Assembly (NCBI RefSeq): GCF_001005315.1
Contig: NZ_LBMG01000053.1
Location: 1 to 36,454, forward strand
Direction of reading: 5' to 3'
Origin: Kordia jejudonensis
GTDB taxonomy: Bacteria > Bacteroidota > Bacteroidia > Flavobacteriales > Flavobacteriaceae
DNA length: 36,454 nucleotides
The translations under genes were made by a program, and so were the position numbers. Below the pieces are notes generated by a model. The model saw nothing but the letters and a program-made list of their open reading frames with translations, was not told where the DNA came from and did not search any database. Of this stretch, positions 19,501-27,758 are shown piece by piece (the first letter of the stretch is position 1; the number at the start of each line of letters is the position of its first letter).

Positions 19501-19894
19501 AATAACCAATGAAACAGGAAAAATAAAAGCATTCTATGACAACGGAAAAGTTTCCAGAGAAATGGAAGTAAAATATGGAGACTTTGTCGGCACATACAAT
19601 GCATACTATTATTCAGGAAAGCTAGAAAATGAAATCACGTATAAAGACAATGAATACGATGGTATCATTAAAGAATACTACCAAAATGGGAACCTAAAAA
19701 CAGAAAAAGAATACAAATATGGAATGCTTCATGGTAATATGAAAAAATACTATGAAAATGGAAAACTTGAAAAAGAAGGAACCTATATCAATGATGAAAT
19801 CTCAGGAGAAGTAAAGTACTATAATGAAGCAGGAAAACAGACAAAAACAGAATACTATTTCAATGGAGAAATATACCAAACAAAAATACTATAA
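16592..19894 (+). CDS. Large exported TPR + MORN-type repeat protein
   Basis: 1,100 residues. A signal peptide (MKKFPYFYLFLLLPFVSISQ) is followed by about five TPR-like helical repeats (residues 30-215, for example AKAYLYINKGVAYSAKEEYEKALEVY in overlapping form) and an acidic linker near 225-245. From about residue 355 to the end there is a long run of MORN-type (YwqK-style) beta-hairpin repeats with the pattern GxxxxYYxNGxLxxExxYKxG, roughly thirty copies by eye. In this style of protein the repeats are thought to be scaffolds or surface-binding modules. Automatic names such as YwqK family antitoxin rest only on the repeat and should not be read as toxin-antitoxin function. The C-terminus overlaps the next gene by 32 bases, so it is probably translationally coupled with the transglutaminase pair. 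Confidence 0.85.
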   Translation: MKKFPYFYLFLLLPFVSISQEKLPLIDPAIIIDQIQEADEQGDNEKALALIDKISKNDSTYCSLITSKAYYLINLEKYDEVIKVLDESESYDWGDAKAYLYINKGVAYSAKEEYEKALEVYEEGLKHYPKFYKIWNNKGSVLENMGRIEEAAAVYQKVITINPFSRDAYLQLGNICYKQGKITQALMCYNMYVLLNPDGEGAFDTLVSLNDIVSNKNENEADPEVEISEDDEYFEDIDLVIDNKIALNNDYKIDHKIDVALVRQNHAMLAQLENYEGTDGFWSKKFVPFYQWIQNEGLFDDYGYTLMASIENKKYKKYVQRKEKDIVAFLKRALDKWTTILSKNTVVVDGEEKELTYFYQQGRYVEGIGEIKNETPVGKWKFYNSYGRLTGEGAFGEDGERDGFWQWYNEKGRVRETVSYENGKLSGKNLVYYEDGSLYVETTYKDGEPNGKYEYYNEKGALMQRKYYENGKLNGKYISYFSVGEILPEYNVDYVDDYPDGKILEYYADGKVYREMQYANQKAEGVEKRFNIKGEVVSITNYKNNELNGEYIAYHSNGKIQEKGNYVNGKPNGTWFTYYDDETVENEYNYVKEKLNGVYKHYDTDGKIHYEYIYRKGEIISYKFYDKAGKVIKEARKKGGEFLYKGYSPYGNLTSEGVYDIEGGKKGDWKFYTDHGVLSGTGSYKDGNAIGEHVLYYKNGQIESVTNFNNEGEKDGYHATYYKNGQLKHQCWFKDGKEFGEFRDYYIDGTLENIYFHHKGEFHGTQQEFTNTGKLERKIVYKYGVLISDEFFDNNEKSFQTINYKKDGKDGVLTYNYVNGKPNISTSYVNGVKNGTSKGYYFEGNKKSEGNYLNGNEHGKWTWYSEDGTPKIVHNYYQGNLHGEIMFYFKDGTVSGKSQYYRGQEEGLDIDYYENGQIEISTPYKNGEEHGRKEFFGPKGNLQLVRFYDHGRLIGYSYLGTDGKEKEMIPITNETGKIKAFYDNGKVSREMEVKYGDFVGTYNAYYYSGKLENEITYKDNEYDGIIKEYYQNGNLKTEKEYKYGMLHGNMKKYYENGKLEKEGTYINDEISGEVKYYNEAGKQTKTEYYFNGEIYQTKIL

Positions 19895-21818
19895 AAGTTT
19901 ACAAATACTAATTGTAATACTCTTATCGACAACGGTATTATTTGGACAAAAATCTTCTGAATATACCAATTTGAAGCAAAAATATCCAAATGCGGATCAA
20001 GTTACATTACAAGAAGAAACGATCATAGAAATCAAACTCAAAAAAGGAAATCTTGACATTACACAACGATTTCTAGAGGAAGATATCTACCTAAACGAAA
20101 GCGCAACATACAAATCCAAACGCTCATTAAACTTCTCTTCATTTTTCGAATTGACAGAAATAGAAGCGTCTGCATTTAACTATAAAAATGGAAGATATCG
20201 TGAAACGGAAGTGAAAGAATTCAAAGAAAAAGACGAACTTGATAACTCGTTTCATGACGATACAAAATCACTAAACTTTATCTATCCAAACCTAAAAGAA
20301 GGTTCAAAAACAAAATTAGCGTATACTGAAAAAGTGAAAAATCCACGATTTCTGAGTCCGTTTTACTTTGGAGGATTTTCGCCAGTAGCGCACAGAAAAG
20401 TAACGATTATTGCGGACAAAGACGTTTCGTTACAATTCAAAGAATTCAATACGGAAAACACACCTATCAACTTTACAAAAAAAGAAAAAAGAGGAAACAT
20501 CGTATATACGTGGGAAATTCAAAACGTAGACAAAGTAGAGTATGAATCTAATGTAACAACCTATAAAAGCATTTTGCCGCACATTGTGCCCATCATCACA
20601 TCATACAAAAATGAACAAGATGAAAATGTAAAACTATTAGGCGAAGTTTCCGATTTATACAACTGGTATTATTCGCTGGTAAAAGATGTAAATACGGAGG
20701 CTTGCGATGTGGAATTGGTCAATATTGTCAACGAACTCACGGCAGACAAGGAAAACGATTTGGAAAAAGTACGCGCCATTTACTATTGGGTACAAAAAAA
20801 CATAAAATACATTGCATTTGAATACGCTTTAGGTGGTTTTGTGCCACGAGAAGCCAATGATGTATACAAAAAGAAATATGGCGATTGTAAAGACAATTCT
20901 AGCATCTTAGCAACCATGTTAGATGTTGCAGGACTCAAAGGAAACCTCACGTGGATTGGAACGCGAAAAATTCCGTATTCGTACGAAGAAGTGCCAACGC
21001 CAATTGTAGACAATCACATGATTCTGTCATACGAATACGAAGGAAAAACGTATTTCTTAGATGCTACAGGAAGATATTTGCCCATCGATTTTCCATCGTC
21101 ATTCATACAAGGAAAAGAAGCCTTAATTGGAAATGGAGAAGGAAATTTCAGGATTGAAAAAGTTCCTGTAATAGAAGCCAAACGCAATGCTACCATTGAT
21201 ACAACGTATATTTCATTAGAAGGAGAAAATATTGTAGGGAAAGGTAAAATAGAACTTTCAGGATATGAAAAAAACTATTATTTTAATTACTTAGAAAGTA
21301 TAAAAACCGACGAAAAACGCACTTCGTTTTACAACAGTATCTTGCGAAAAGGTAGCAACAGCTTTTTAGTCGATAAGTTTGAAGAAAAAAATCTATATGC
21401 GTACGATCAAAATTTCATCATAGAATATGACTTTAACATTTCAAACTATGTAAAAAGTATTGACGATGAAATCTATATCAATCTGAATTTAAACAAAGAT
21501 TTATCTTCATTCAAAACAAAAAAAGATAGAAAGCACGAAATCAAAAATACATACAAAGTTCACTACAACTATCAAACAGTATTTGACATTCCTGAAGGAT
21601 ATGAAGTGTCGTATATGCCAGAAAATATAGAAGTGAAAAACGAATCCATTCGGTCGTCTATAACGTACACGCAACAAGGAAATCAAATTCTGTACAATCA
21701 TCAAGGTGAGTTAAATTACTTGACATTATCTGTTGAACAACAGAAAAAAGTAAACAAGCTCATCAAAAAAATAGAAAAAAACTTTAAAGAAATTATCATC
21801 CTAAAAAAGAAAGCATAA
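19863..21818 (+). CDS. DUF3857 and transglutaminase-like exported protein
   Basis: 651 residues from ATG 19863, which lies inside the end of the upstream gene. An earlier in-frame ATG at 19824 would only add residues before the signal. The hydrophobic segment around residues 12-30 ends LFGQ and is an export signal. The N-terminal half fits DUF3857, a beta-rich domain. The second half contains the transglutaminase core with an intact triad: Cys342 in YGDCKDNSS, His385 in VDNHMI, and Asp400 in YFLDATG. The protein is expected in the periplasm or anchored there. Family members are common in Bacteroidota and their substrates are mostly unknown. It is the middle gene of a three-gene operon. Confidence 0.85.
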   Translation: MEKYTKQKYYKSLQILIVILLSTTVLFGQKSSEYTNLKQKYPNADQVTLQEETIIEIKLKKGNLDITQRFLEEDIYLNESATYKSKRSLNFSSFFELTEIEASAFNYKNGRYRETEVKEFKEKDELDNSFHDDTKSLNFIYPNLKEGSKTKLAYTEKVKNPRFLSPFYFGGFSPVAHRKVTIIADKDVSLQFKEFNTENTPINFTKKEKRGNIVYTWEIQNVDKVEYESNVTTYKSILPHIVPIITSYKNEQDENVKLLGEVSDLYNWYYSLVKDVNTEACDVELVNIVNELTADKENDLEKVRAIYYWVQKNIKYIAFEYALGGFVPREANDVYKKKYGDCKDNSSILATMLDVAGLKGNLTWIGTRKIPYSYEEVPTPIVDNHMILSYEYEGKTYFLDATGRYLPIDFPSSFIQGKEALIGNGEGNFRIEKVPVIEAKRNATIDTTYISLEGENIVGKGKIELSGYEKNYYFNYLESIKTDEKRTSFYNSILRKGSNSFLVDKFEEKNLYAYDQNFIIEYDFNISNYVKSIDDEIYINLNLNKDLSSFKTKKDRKHEIKNTYKVHYNYQTVFDIPEGYEVSYMPENIEVKNESIRSSITYTQQGNQILYNHQGELNYLTLSVEQQKKVNKLIKKIEKNFKEIIILKKKA

Positions 21819-21854
21819 CACACTTTTTTAGCCATCATATTTAGCATACATCAC

Positions 21855-23819
21855 ATGAAAAAAATACTTTTAAGCGTATGTGCAATTTTATTCATACATA
21901 CTATAATTGCTCAAAACATTCCTGAATTTCAAAACTACGATTGGGAAGAAACACCAATATATTCTATAGAAGAAAGTGAAAAAGAGGAACAAATTATCAC
22001 CCTAAAAGAACATGTGATGACCGAATTTTTCTTTGAAGATTCTGGCGGATTAACGGAATATTTTCTAGAACACAGAATCGTTTGGTTAAACTCAGATGAA
22101 AAAATTGAAGATTATAACAAAATCTACATTCCATATGCAACAAGCTCTAACTTAGAAGTGAGCAAAGCACGTGTGATCAATAAAAAGGGCGAAATTTTAG
22201 AGCTAGACAAGTCAAAACTTCTATCCGCTGTTGATGAAGAAACAGGAAGCAAATACACCTATTTTGCACTCGAAGGTATTGAAAAAGGAAGCTTTATTGA
22301 ATATTTTTACGTAGTCAAAAAACGTCCAGCTTACAAAGGAAGAAAAATTGCCTTGCAATCAACAAATCCTAAAAAAGTAGTTGATTTTGATCTGTACGCG
22401 CCAAAAAACTTACTCTTTGCTTTTAAAAGTTACAACGGAATTCCAGAAGCTACGCGCGACACAATAATCGCGAACAAAAAGCATTGGAACATTCACATGG
22501 AAAATGTGCAACCTTTAGAACGTGAAGCACAATCTGCATACAATGCACAAAGAGGTTTTGTCGTATACAAACTGGATAAAAACCTAGCAACTGGCGTAAA
22601 TGGAATATCTTCCTACGGAGAAGTTTCACAAAATATTTACAGCTATTACTATCCAGAATATACCAAAAAACAGAAAAAACTGCTTAAAAAGTTTATCGCT
22701 GAAGCGGGAATTGACAAGCTAACGGATCAAGAAGAAATCATCCGAAAACTCGAAATGTTTATCAAAACAAATGTGTTCAGCTCGGAAGGTGTTGATTACG
22801 ATTTAGAAGAAACGTTAGAGAAAAAAGTTGCAGACGAATCTGGATTCATCAGCCTGTACACAGCAGTTTTTAATACCTTAGGAATTAAAAGTCAGTTGGT
22901 CATTACAACCGATAGAACCGAAATAAAATTTGACAAAAAGTTTGAAGCAAACAACTTTCTGCGTGATTTCTTAATCTACATTCCAAAATATAAAAAATAC
23001 CTTTCTCCAACCGAAGTAGAAAGTCGTTACGGTTTTCCTCCTGCAAATATGACGGACAATTACGGCTTATTCATAAAAGAAGTAAAAGTTGGCGATTACA
23101 AATCGGCCGTTGGAAAAATAAAATACATAAAGCCTATAAAAGCAGACAAAACTGTTGACAAAATGGACTTTGAAGTTTCCTTCGATGTGGACGACTTCAC
23201 AATTATAAATGTCGATTTCAAAAACGAATTAACAGGCTATTATGCAATGTATCTTCAAGCTTTCGCGAATTTGTTCAATGAAGAACAAAAAACCGAATTA
23301 ATGGAAGAATTTGGAAAACGAATTCACGCTGATGCAGAAATCATCAAAAAAGACATGCAAAATGCTTCGCCTGACGTATTCGGAATAAAGCCATTGGTTT
23401 TTGATGTAACTGTAGAAACAGATGCATTGGTAGAAAAAGCTGGAAACAAATATCTTTTCAAAGTGGGCGATCTCATTGGGCAACAAATGCAATTATACCA
23501 AGAAAAAAAGCGTGTTATGCCTGTTGAAAATGAATTTCAGCGTAGTTATGTCCGAACAATCAAAATTAACATTCCTGAAGGATACCAAGTTAAAAACTTA
23601 GACGATATCAAAATTGAAAATGCTTACTTACGAAAAGGGAAAAAGGCACTTTCATTCCTATCAGATTATGAATTAAATGGCAATGTATTAACCATCATCG
23701 CGAACGAATATTACAAAATGAACATTGTTGCTGCTTCCGAATATGAAGAATATAGAAAAGTCATTAACAGTGCAGCAGATTTCAATAAAATTACGTTAGT
23801 TTTAGAGCCGAAGAGTTAA
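21855..23819 (+). CDS. DUF3857-type transglutaminase homologue lacking the catalytic triad
   Basis: 654 residues. Signal peptide MKKILLSVCAILFIHTIIAQ, then a DUF3857-like region (residues 40-250) and a transglutaminase-like fold. At the position of the GDCKD motif the sequence is ADESGFISLYTAVFNTLGI, so the catalytic Cys is replaced by Gly330. The usual FNH segment reads NNFLRDF without His, and LDPT reads LSPTE with Ser384 in place of Asp. All three catalytic residues are therefore missing, and the protein should be a pseudoenzyme that may bind or regulate a partner. It starts 36 bases after the active paralogue. The stop overlaps the convergent pseudouridine synthase gene by four bases. Confidence 0.83.
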   Translation: MKKILLSVCAILFIHTIIAQNIPEFQNYDWEETPIYSIEESEKEEQIITLKEHVMTEFFFEDSGGLTEYFLEHRIVWLNSDEKIEDYNKIYIPYATSSNLEVSKARVINKKGEILELDKSKLLSAVDEETGSKYTYFALEGIEKGSFIEYFYVVKKRPAYKGRKIALQSTNPKKVVDFDLYAPKNLLFAFKSYNGIPEATRDTIIANKKHWNIHMENVQPLEREAQSAYNAQRGFVVYKLDKNLATGVNGISSYGEVSQNIYSYYYPEYTKKQKKLLKKFIAEAGIDKLTDQEEIIRKLEMFIKTNVFSSEGVDYDLEETLEKKVADESGFISLYTAVFNTLGIKSQLVITTDRTEIKFDKKFEANNFLRDFLIYIPKYKKYLSPTEVESRYGFPPANMTDNYGLFIKEVKVGDYKSAVGKIKYIKPIKADKTVDKMDFEVSFDVDDFTIINVDFKNELTGYYAMYLQAFANLFNEEQKTELMEEFGKRIHADAEIIKKDMQNASPDVFGIKPLVFDVTVETDALVEKAGNKYLFKVGDLIGQQMQLYQEKKRVMPVENEFQRSYVRTIKINIPEGYQVKNLDDIKIENAYLRKGKKALSFLSDYELNGNVLTIIANEYYKMNIVAASEYEEYRKVINSAADFNKITLVLEPKS

Positions 23820-24511
23820 GTATGACACGCATCCCAAACAGGATCTTTGGGCAACGGCGCAATAATCTCTAGAATTTCTTTCTTTACAGGATGCGTAAAA
23901 ACGAGTTTTCGAGCGTGTAAATGTATGCTTGCATCTTTATTAGAACGATCAAATCCGTATTTCAAATCGCCTTTAATGGCGCAACCTATCGTAGCCAATT
24001 GTGCTCTAATTTGATGGTGTCGTCCTGTATGTAACGCAATTTCAAGTAATACGTAGCGATCAAGCTTTTTTTTGATGGAATAGTCTAAAATCGCTTTCTT
24101 ACTTCCTGTAATTTCCTTTACAAACGCTGTCGATTTATTATTTTTTGGATTCTTGCGAAGCCAATGTGTTAACGTATCGTGTGACTTTGGCGGTGTATTT
24201 TTTACAACGGCCCAATATGTTTTCTTTGCTTTCTTCTCTGCAAACTGAAGATTTAATCGTGGCAAAGCTTTGGAAGTTCGTGCAAAAACTACAATGCCAG
24301 TTGTGGGTCTATCCAAACGATGTACAACGCCCAAAAACACCTTTCCAGGTTTATTGTACTTCTCTGCAATATATTCCTTAACCACATCGCTCAACGGTTT
24401 ATCGCCTGTTTTATCGCCTTGTACAATATCTCCAGCACGTTTATTCACTACAATCACATGATTATCTTCATAAAGTACTTGCAGGTTGTCTTTTGTGGAA
24501 ATTATTTTCAT
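23816..24511 (-). CDS. RluA-family pseudouridine synthase
   Basis: 231 residues. It isomerises uridine to pseudouridine in rRNA or tRNA. The catalytic Asp67 lies in the family motif GVVHRLDRPTTG. Other typical segments are the N-terminal YEDNHVIVVNKRAG, KTYWAVV, and HTGRHHQIRAQLATIGCAIKGDLKYG. There is no S4 domain at the N-terminus, so it is closer to the short RluA/RluC-like catalytic form. The exact target base cannot be read from the sequence. Its 3' end overlaps the convergent transglutaminase homologue by four bases. Confidence 0.93.
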   Translation of the reverse strand: MKIISTKDNLQVLYEDNHVIVVNKRAGDIVQGDKTGDKPLSDVVKEYIAEKYNKPGKVFLGVVHRLDRPTTGIVVFARTSKALPRLNLQFAEKKAKKTYWAVVKNTPPKSHDTLTHWLRKNPKNNKSTAFVKEITGSKKAILDYSIKKKLDRYVLLEIALHTGRHHQIRAQLATIGCAIKGDLKYGFDRSNKDASIHLHARKLVFTHPVKKEILEIIAPLPKDPVWDACHT

Positions 24512-24605
24512 ATTGAGATTGATGGATTATTAGACTTCTGGATGGTTAGACGTATGCATTTTTAGCCGAGTTTTAAATTTAGAAAATATCACAAAAATGC
24601 TAAGT

Positions 24606-24649
24606 ATTTCTCGATACAAATTTGTTTTACAAATTCACTCGAAATGACG
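24606..24649. repeat. TCGAAATGACG hairpin repeat
   Basis: ATTTCTCGATACAAATTTG pairs imperfectly with CAAATTCACTCGAAAT across a five-base loop, and the element ends ATGACG. On the minus strand it starts CGTCATTTCGAG, placing it in the same dispersed GTCATT family as the elements at 64-227. It lies between panB and the pseudouridine synthase gene. Confidence 0.5.
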
Positions 24650-24670
24650 TTTATGTTAACTAAAATAAGT

Positions 24671-24715
24671 ACTAACACCCAACACCTAATGCTTAATGCC
24701 TAATACCCAAAACCC
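24671..24715 (-). repeat. C/A-rich tract (G-rich on minus strand) downstream of panB
   Basis: A degenerate heptamer-like series (ACACCCA, ACACCTA, ATGCTTA, ATGCCTA, ATACCCA, AAACCCC) running right up to the panB stop. It is more decayed than the tracts behind tsaD and guaC but occupies the same position relative to the gene. Confidence 0.45.
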
Positions 24716-25534
24716 CTAATATTGCTCCGATTCATTCGGAAAATCAACCGATTTCACATCAGCGGCATACTGTTTAAAAGCATTTGTCATTTCTTCATAC
24801 ATATTTAAATAACGACGTAAAAAACGAGGATTAAATTCGTGTGTCATTCCCAACATGTCATGTGTAACCAATACTTGTCCGTCGACACCATTTCCAGCGC
24901 CAATTCCAATTACAGGAATCGTAAGACTTTCGGCGACTTCTTTTGCCAATGTAGCAGGAACTTTTTCCAAAACAATAGCAAAACAACCTGCTTTTTCAAG
25001 CATTTTTGCGTCTTCTTTCAGTTGTTGTGCTTCTGCTTCTTCCTTTGCACGTACTGTATACGTTCCAAACTTATAAATAGATTGTGGCGTCAATCCTAAA
25101 TGTCCCATCACAGGAATTCCAGCATTCAAAATACGTTTGATAGATTCTTTGATCTCTTTTCCACCTTCCACCTTTACGGCATGTCCACCAGATTCTTTCA
25201 TAATTCGAATTGCAGAACGCAAGGCTTCTTTCGGATCCGATTGATACGTTCCAAAAGGCAAATCGACCACAACCAAAGCTCTGTCAATAGCTCTAATCAC
25301 AGAAGAAGCATGATAAATCATTTGGTCTAACGTAATTGGAAGTGTCGTTTCGTGACCAGCCATTACATTACTTGCAGAATCGCCAACAAGAATCACATCA
25401 ATTCCTGCGCCATCCACAATTTTCGCCATGGTATAATCATATGCGGTCAACATGGAAATTTTTTCTCCGTTACTCTTCATTTCCACGAGCGACTTTACTG
25501 TGACTCTTTTGTACTGTTTTTTTGCTACTGACAT
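24716..25534 (-). CDS. panB: 3-methyl-2-oxobutanoate hydroxymethyltransferase
   Basis: 272 residues, the usual PanB length. It transfers a hydroxymethyl group from 5,10-methylenetetrahydrofolate to alpha-ketoisovalerate, the first committed step of pantothenate and coenzyme A synthesis. Motifs seen: [38 protein letters not shown] (metal-binding Asp), [26 protein letters not shown] and [18 protein letters not shown]. PanC and PanD are not in this window, so it stands alone. Confidence 0.96.
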   Translation of the reverse strand: MSVAKKQYKRVTVKSLVEMKSNGEKISMLTAYDYTMAKIVDGAGIDVILVGDSASNVMAGHETTLPITLDQMIYHASSVIRAIDRALVVVDLPFGTYQSDPKEALRSAIRIMKESGGHAVKVEGGKEIKESIKRILNAGIPVMGHLGLTPQSIYKFGTYTVRAKEEAEAQQLKEDAKMLEKAGCFAIVLEKVPATLAKEVAESLTIPVIGIGAGNGVDGQVLVTHDMLGMTHEFNPRFLRRYLNMYEEMTNAFKQYAADVKSVDFPNESEQY

Positions 25535-25715
25535 ATATATAATTTTGTAAGGCTATAAAAATAATATAAAAATGCTAGTGTTTACAGATGTTACGATAAA
25601 TATTTATAAATCAGATGATAACCTCAGATGATAAATTTCTCAATAAGAAAGACTTAATTACAGTTTTGCCGTAACTAAAAGAATGTTTTTGTGCAGAATT
25701 TTAAAGAATAAATCG

Positions 25716-25723
25716 TATATTTG
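25716..25723 (+). promoter_or_regulatory. Candidate -7 element (TATATTTG) in the panB upstream gap
   Basis: A perfect TAnnTTTG match on the plus strand. The nearest TTG upstream is 24 bases away, slightly long. An inverted repeat TGTTTAATG (25722-25730) / CATTAAACA (25743-25751), perfect over 9 bp, overlaps the expected start site and could be an operator or a 5' hairpin. Confidence 0.35.
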
Positions 25724-25729
25724 TTTAAT

Positions 25730-25919
25730 GATAAATAAAAAACATTAAACAGATTGGTGTTTGTTTACTGATATTATTTATAAAAGTGTAAAAATGTATA
25801 AAATACTTAAACTTTATACACAGTTTAGTTTAAGATATTAGAGTGACATCGAAACACACGTTAGTTTAGTTAGTCCTAGGAATCTTATGGTGCGATTAGT
25901 AAGATTTCTAGGATTTTTT
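25730..25919 (+). ncRNA. Possible small RNA ending at a strong terminator
   Basis: The 383-base gap 25535-25917 has no convincing protein gene but holds, in order on the plus strand, a TAnnTTTG element, a 9-bp hairpin, an 8-bp hairpin (TGTATAAA/TTTATACA near 25795-25820) and a 14-bp terminator with a T-run. Both flanking genes are on the minus strand, so a plus-strand terminator here has no obvious gene to serve. A transcript of about 190 bases is inferred. No known RNA family recognised. Confidence 0.3.
25874..25919 (+). terminator. Plus-strand rho-independent terminator without an upstream gene
   Basis: A 14-bp stem, TCCTAGGAATCTTA (25874-25887) and TAAGATTTCTAGGA (25900-25913), with one G-U pair, loop of 12, then six T. 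The T-run touches the stop codon of the minus-strand YciI-like gene. On the minus strand no T-run follows the hairpin. Confidence 0.65.
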
Positions 25920-26217
25920 AATGTACAATATTTTCCTGTAAAAAAGAAAAATCTTCTGAGGTTTTACTTGGAATGAACTCAATAACTTCATACGAAGCCA
26001 AATTATGTATTTTAAAAGGATCTTTCTCTAAAATTTCCATCAATACTTGTTTGTTTTTTACTGTTGATAAAATGACGCCGCCAGTTCTTGGAACTTTTCT
26101 GCCTGAAGCTTGAAAATTGCCCAATTTGTATTGTTCATTCAAATAATCAATATGATCGTTTAAGTGTTGATTAACAACCTCTAAAGAAACTTTATAAGTA
26201 AGTGAAACTATAAACAT
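25918..26217 (-). CDS. YciI-like (YCII family) small protein
   Basis: 99 residues, typical for this ferredoxin-like dimeric family. It keeps the central His (NDHIDYL, His22), GNFQASGRKVPRTGGVIL and DPFKIHNLASYEVIEF. In classic members an Asp in a GPxxxxDG segment pairs with the His. Here that position reads RTGG, so the Asp appears to be missing. Role unknown. It is the last gene of a three-gene minus-strand operon with the GyrI-like and symporter-family genes. Confidence 0.82.
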   Translation of the reverse strand: MFIVSLTYKVSLEVVNQHLNDHIDYLNEQYKLGNFQASGRKVPRTGGVILSTVKNKQVLMEILEKDPFKIHNLASYEVIEFIPSKTSEDFSFLQENIVH

Positions 26218-26234
26218 ATGCTGTTTTTTTTAAA

Positions 26235-26717
26235 TTATTTAATAGGAATCCAAACTTCTTCTTGCGAATTTTTACTTGTCGGATTGTAATATTCTCCCAA
26301 AACTTCAAAATGTGGTCTGTTGTCTAATTCATATTCAGAATTTGGCAACCATTCTCCAAAAATATAATTGGCAAATGCTGGAAAATCCTGTGGCAAACCA
26401 CTGTAGATAAAAACTGCATACAAGCCAGATTCGATAATTAAAGATTCCATTTCATCAGGAATTTCTTCAAAATCGGTAACTTCAATCATGGCAAATTTAG
26501 TAAACTCAGTATGAGGATTGAAATTTTTAAAATAGGAAAGATCATCATATATCTGAATCGAATATAAGTCTGTACCAATTGTGTTTTTAACACTTTTCCG
26601 ATTTTGCATAAAACGTTTCCAAAGTACAGGAGTTGTATTTTGAATTATAGACATTCGAGCTGATTTCCCAATGAGTTTTTTCTGCGGAAGCGTTTGTATT
26701 GTTGGTGTCATTCGCAT
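26235..26717 (-). CDS. GyrI-like small-molecule-binding domain protein
   Basis: 160 residues (or 158 if the second ATG at 26711 is used). Segments such as IGKSARMS, the YSIQIYDDLSYFKNF region, KFAMIEVTDFEEIP, YAVFIYSG and the C-terminal FEVLGEYYNP with EEVWIPIK match the GyrI-like/AraC effector-binding (SOUL-like) fold. No DNA-binding domain is attached, so it is a stand-alone ligand-binding or hydrolase-like module. It starts 5 bases after the symporter-family stop and lies 17 bases ahead of the YciI-like gene, so all three are almost certainly cotranscribed. Confidence 0.82.
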   Translation of the reverse strand: MRMTPTIQTLPQKKLIGKSARMSIIQNTTPVLWKRFMQNRKSVKNTIGTDLYSIQIYDDLSYFKNFNPHTEFTKFAMIEVTDFEEIPDEMESLIIESGLYAVFIYSGLPQDFPAFANYIFGEWLPNSEYELDNRPHFEVLGEYYNPTSKNSQEEVWIPIK

Positions 26718-26722
26718 AAAAT

Positions 26723-27592
26723 TTAGTTAGTTTCTCTCCGTTTGCTAAAATACCACATTAAAATACTTCCAGTTACAAACATCCAAATAGAATAGGCTAC
26801 AATAGGAATTGTCATTTCCAAATTGTTCAAAATACTAGTGGCAATTACAATGGCAAGTGTTCCGTTTTGAATGCCACTTTCGACCGTAATAGATATAGCA
26901 TCTTTTAGGTTTAACTTGAACAAGCGCGCAGTAGCATAGCCAAGTCCCATAGTTGCAATATTAAGGGCTAAAGTGACCAATCCGACTTGTTTCATGGCGT
27001 TTCCTAAAAACTTCAAATTGGCAGCAACAACCGCAATAAAAATCAAAATAAAAATGATTGTAGAAGCGCGTCGCATGGGTTTTTCCATTCGGTTAGCAAA
27101 ATCGGGTTTTGCACGCCTGACGAGCATTCCAATCGTGATCGGAACCACTATAATGACTAAAATTTGCAGGATTGTGTCAAGTATAGGTAACTCAATAACA
27201 ACAGCAGTATTGCTTCCAAAATACTCCAAAGAATAGGATAAAATAGTCGGAATTGTCAAAATTGTAGCAAAACTAACAACAGCTGTCAACGTAACTGACA
27301 AGGCGATATTTCCTTTACAAATTTGTGTAATCAAATTGCTAGTAGGTCCACCTGGTGCAGCAGCCAAAATCATTAGTCCGATTGCCATTGTGGCGTCTAA
27401 ATCAAACGCAACGGCTAATGAAAATCCAATAATTGGTAAAAATATAAGCTGGTTTACAATTCCAATCAAGGCAGCTTTTGGATATTTTGTAATTCGTGTA
27501 AAATCTTTTGGAACCAACGTCATTCCCATGCCAAACATAATAATAGCAAGCGATAACGGAAGTAATACTTTGGTTAAAATAGTGGTAATCAT
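26723..27592 (-). CDS. Bile acid:sodium symporter (BASS) family transporter
   Basis: 289 residues with about nine hydrophobic segments. Conserved features: FGMGMTLVPKDF near the first membrane segment, AAPGGPTSNLITQICKGN, a family signature, and VESGIQNGTLAIVIATS near the C-terminus with the residues that form the sodium sites and crossover. In bacteria such proteins carry organic anions other than bile acids; the substrate is not readable from the sequence. It is the first gene of the minus-strand operon with GyrI-like and YciI-like genes. Upstream a weak TTG-N17-TACATTGT promoter can be drawn on the minus strand. Confidence 0.92.
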   Translation of the reverse strand: MITTILTKVLLPLSLAIIMFGMGMTLVPKDFTRITKYPKAALIGIVNQLIFLPIIGFSLAVAFDLDATMAIGLMILAAAPGGPTSNLITQICKGNIALSVTLTAVVSFATILTIPTILSYSLEYFGSNTAVVIELPILDTILQILVIIVVPITIGMLVRRAKPDFANRMEKPMRRASTIIFILIFIAVVAANLKFLGNAMKQVGLVTLALNIATMGLGYATARLFKLNLKDAISITVESGIQNGTLAIVIATSILNNLEMTIPIVAYSIWMFVTGSILMWYFSKRRETN

Positions 27593-27712
27593 TGGTTGAT
27601 TGTTTTATACAAACAATGTACTCATAAAAAATGAAATCAACTTTTGTGGAGTATTATTTTTTAATAACTTGAGAATGTAATCTGTTAAAAATCTTAAAAC
27701 TATGATAAAACC

Positions 27713-27730
27713 AAACTAGTTGTCTAGTTT
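27713..27730. other. Hairpin AAACTAG-TTGT-CTAGTTT before the NTF2-like gene
   Basis: A 7-bp perfect stem with a 4-base loop, 28 bases before the ATG at 27759. It could be an operator or a leader hairpin; nothing distinguishes the two. Confidence 0.25.
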
Positions 27731-27758
27731 TTACATTATTTTCCAAAAAATTAAACGA

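Noticed and set aside
16592-19894. Toxin-antitoxin function for the MORN-type repeat protein
   Set aside because: The YwqK name derives only from the repeat. There is no small toxin gene next to it, and the protein is exported and very large.
25794-25841. A 15-codon ORF (MYKILKLYTQFSLRY) in the panB upstream gap
   Set aside because: Too short and without supporting start context. It overlaps the TGTATAAA/TTTATACA hairpin, which explains the sequence better as RNA structure.
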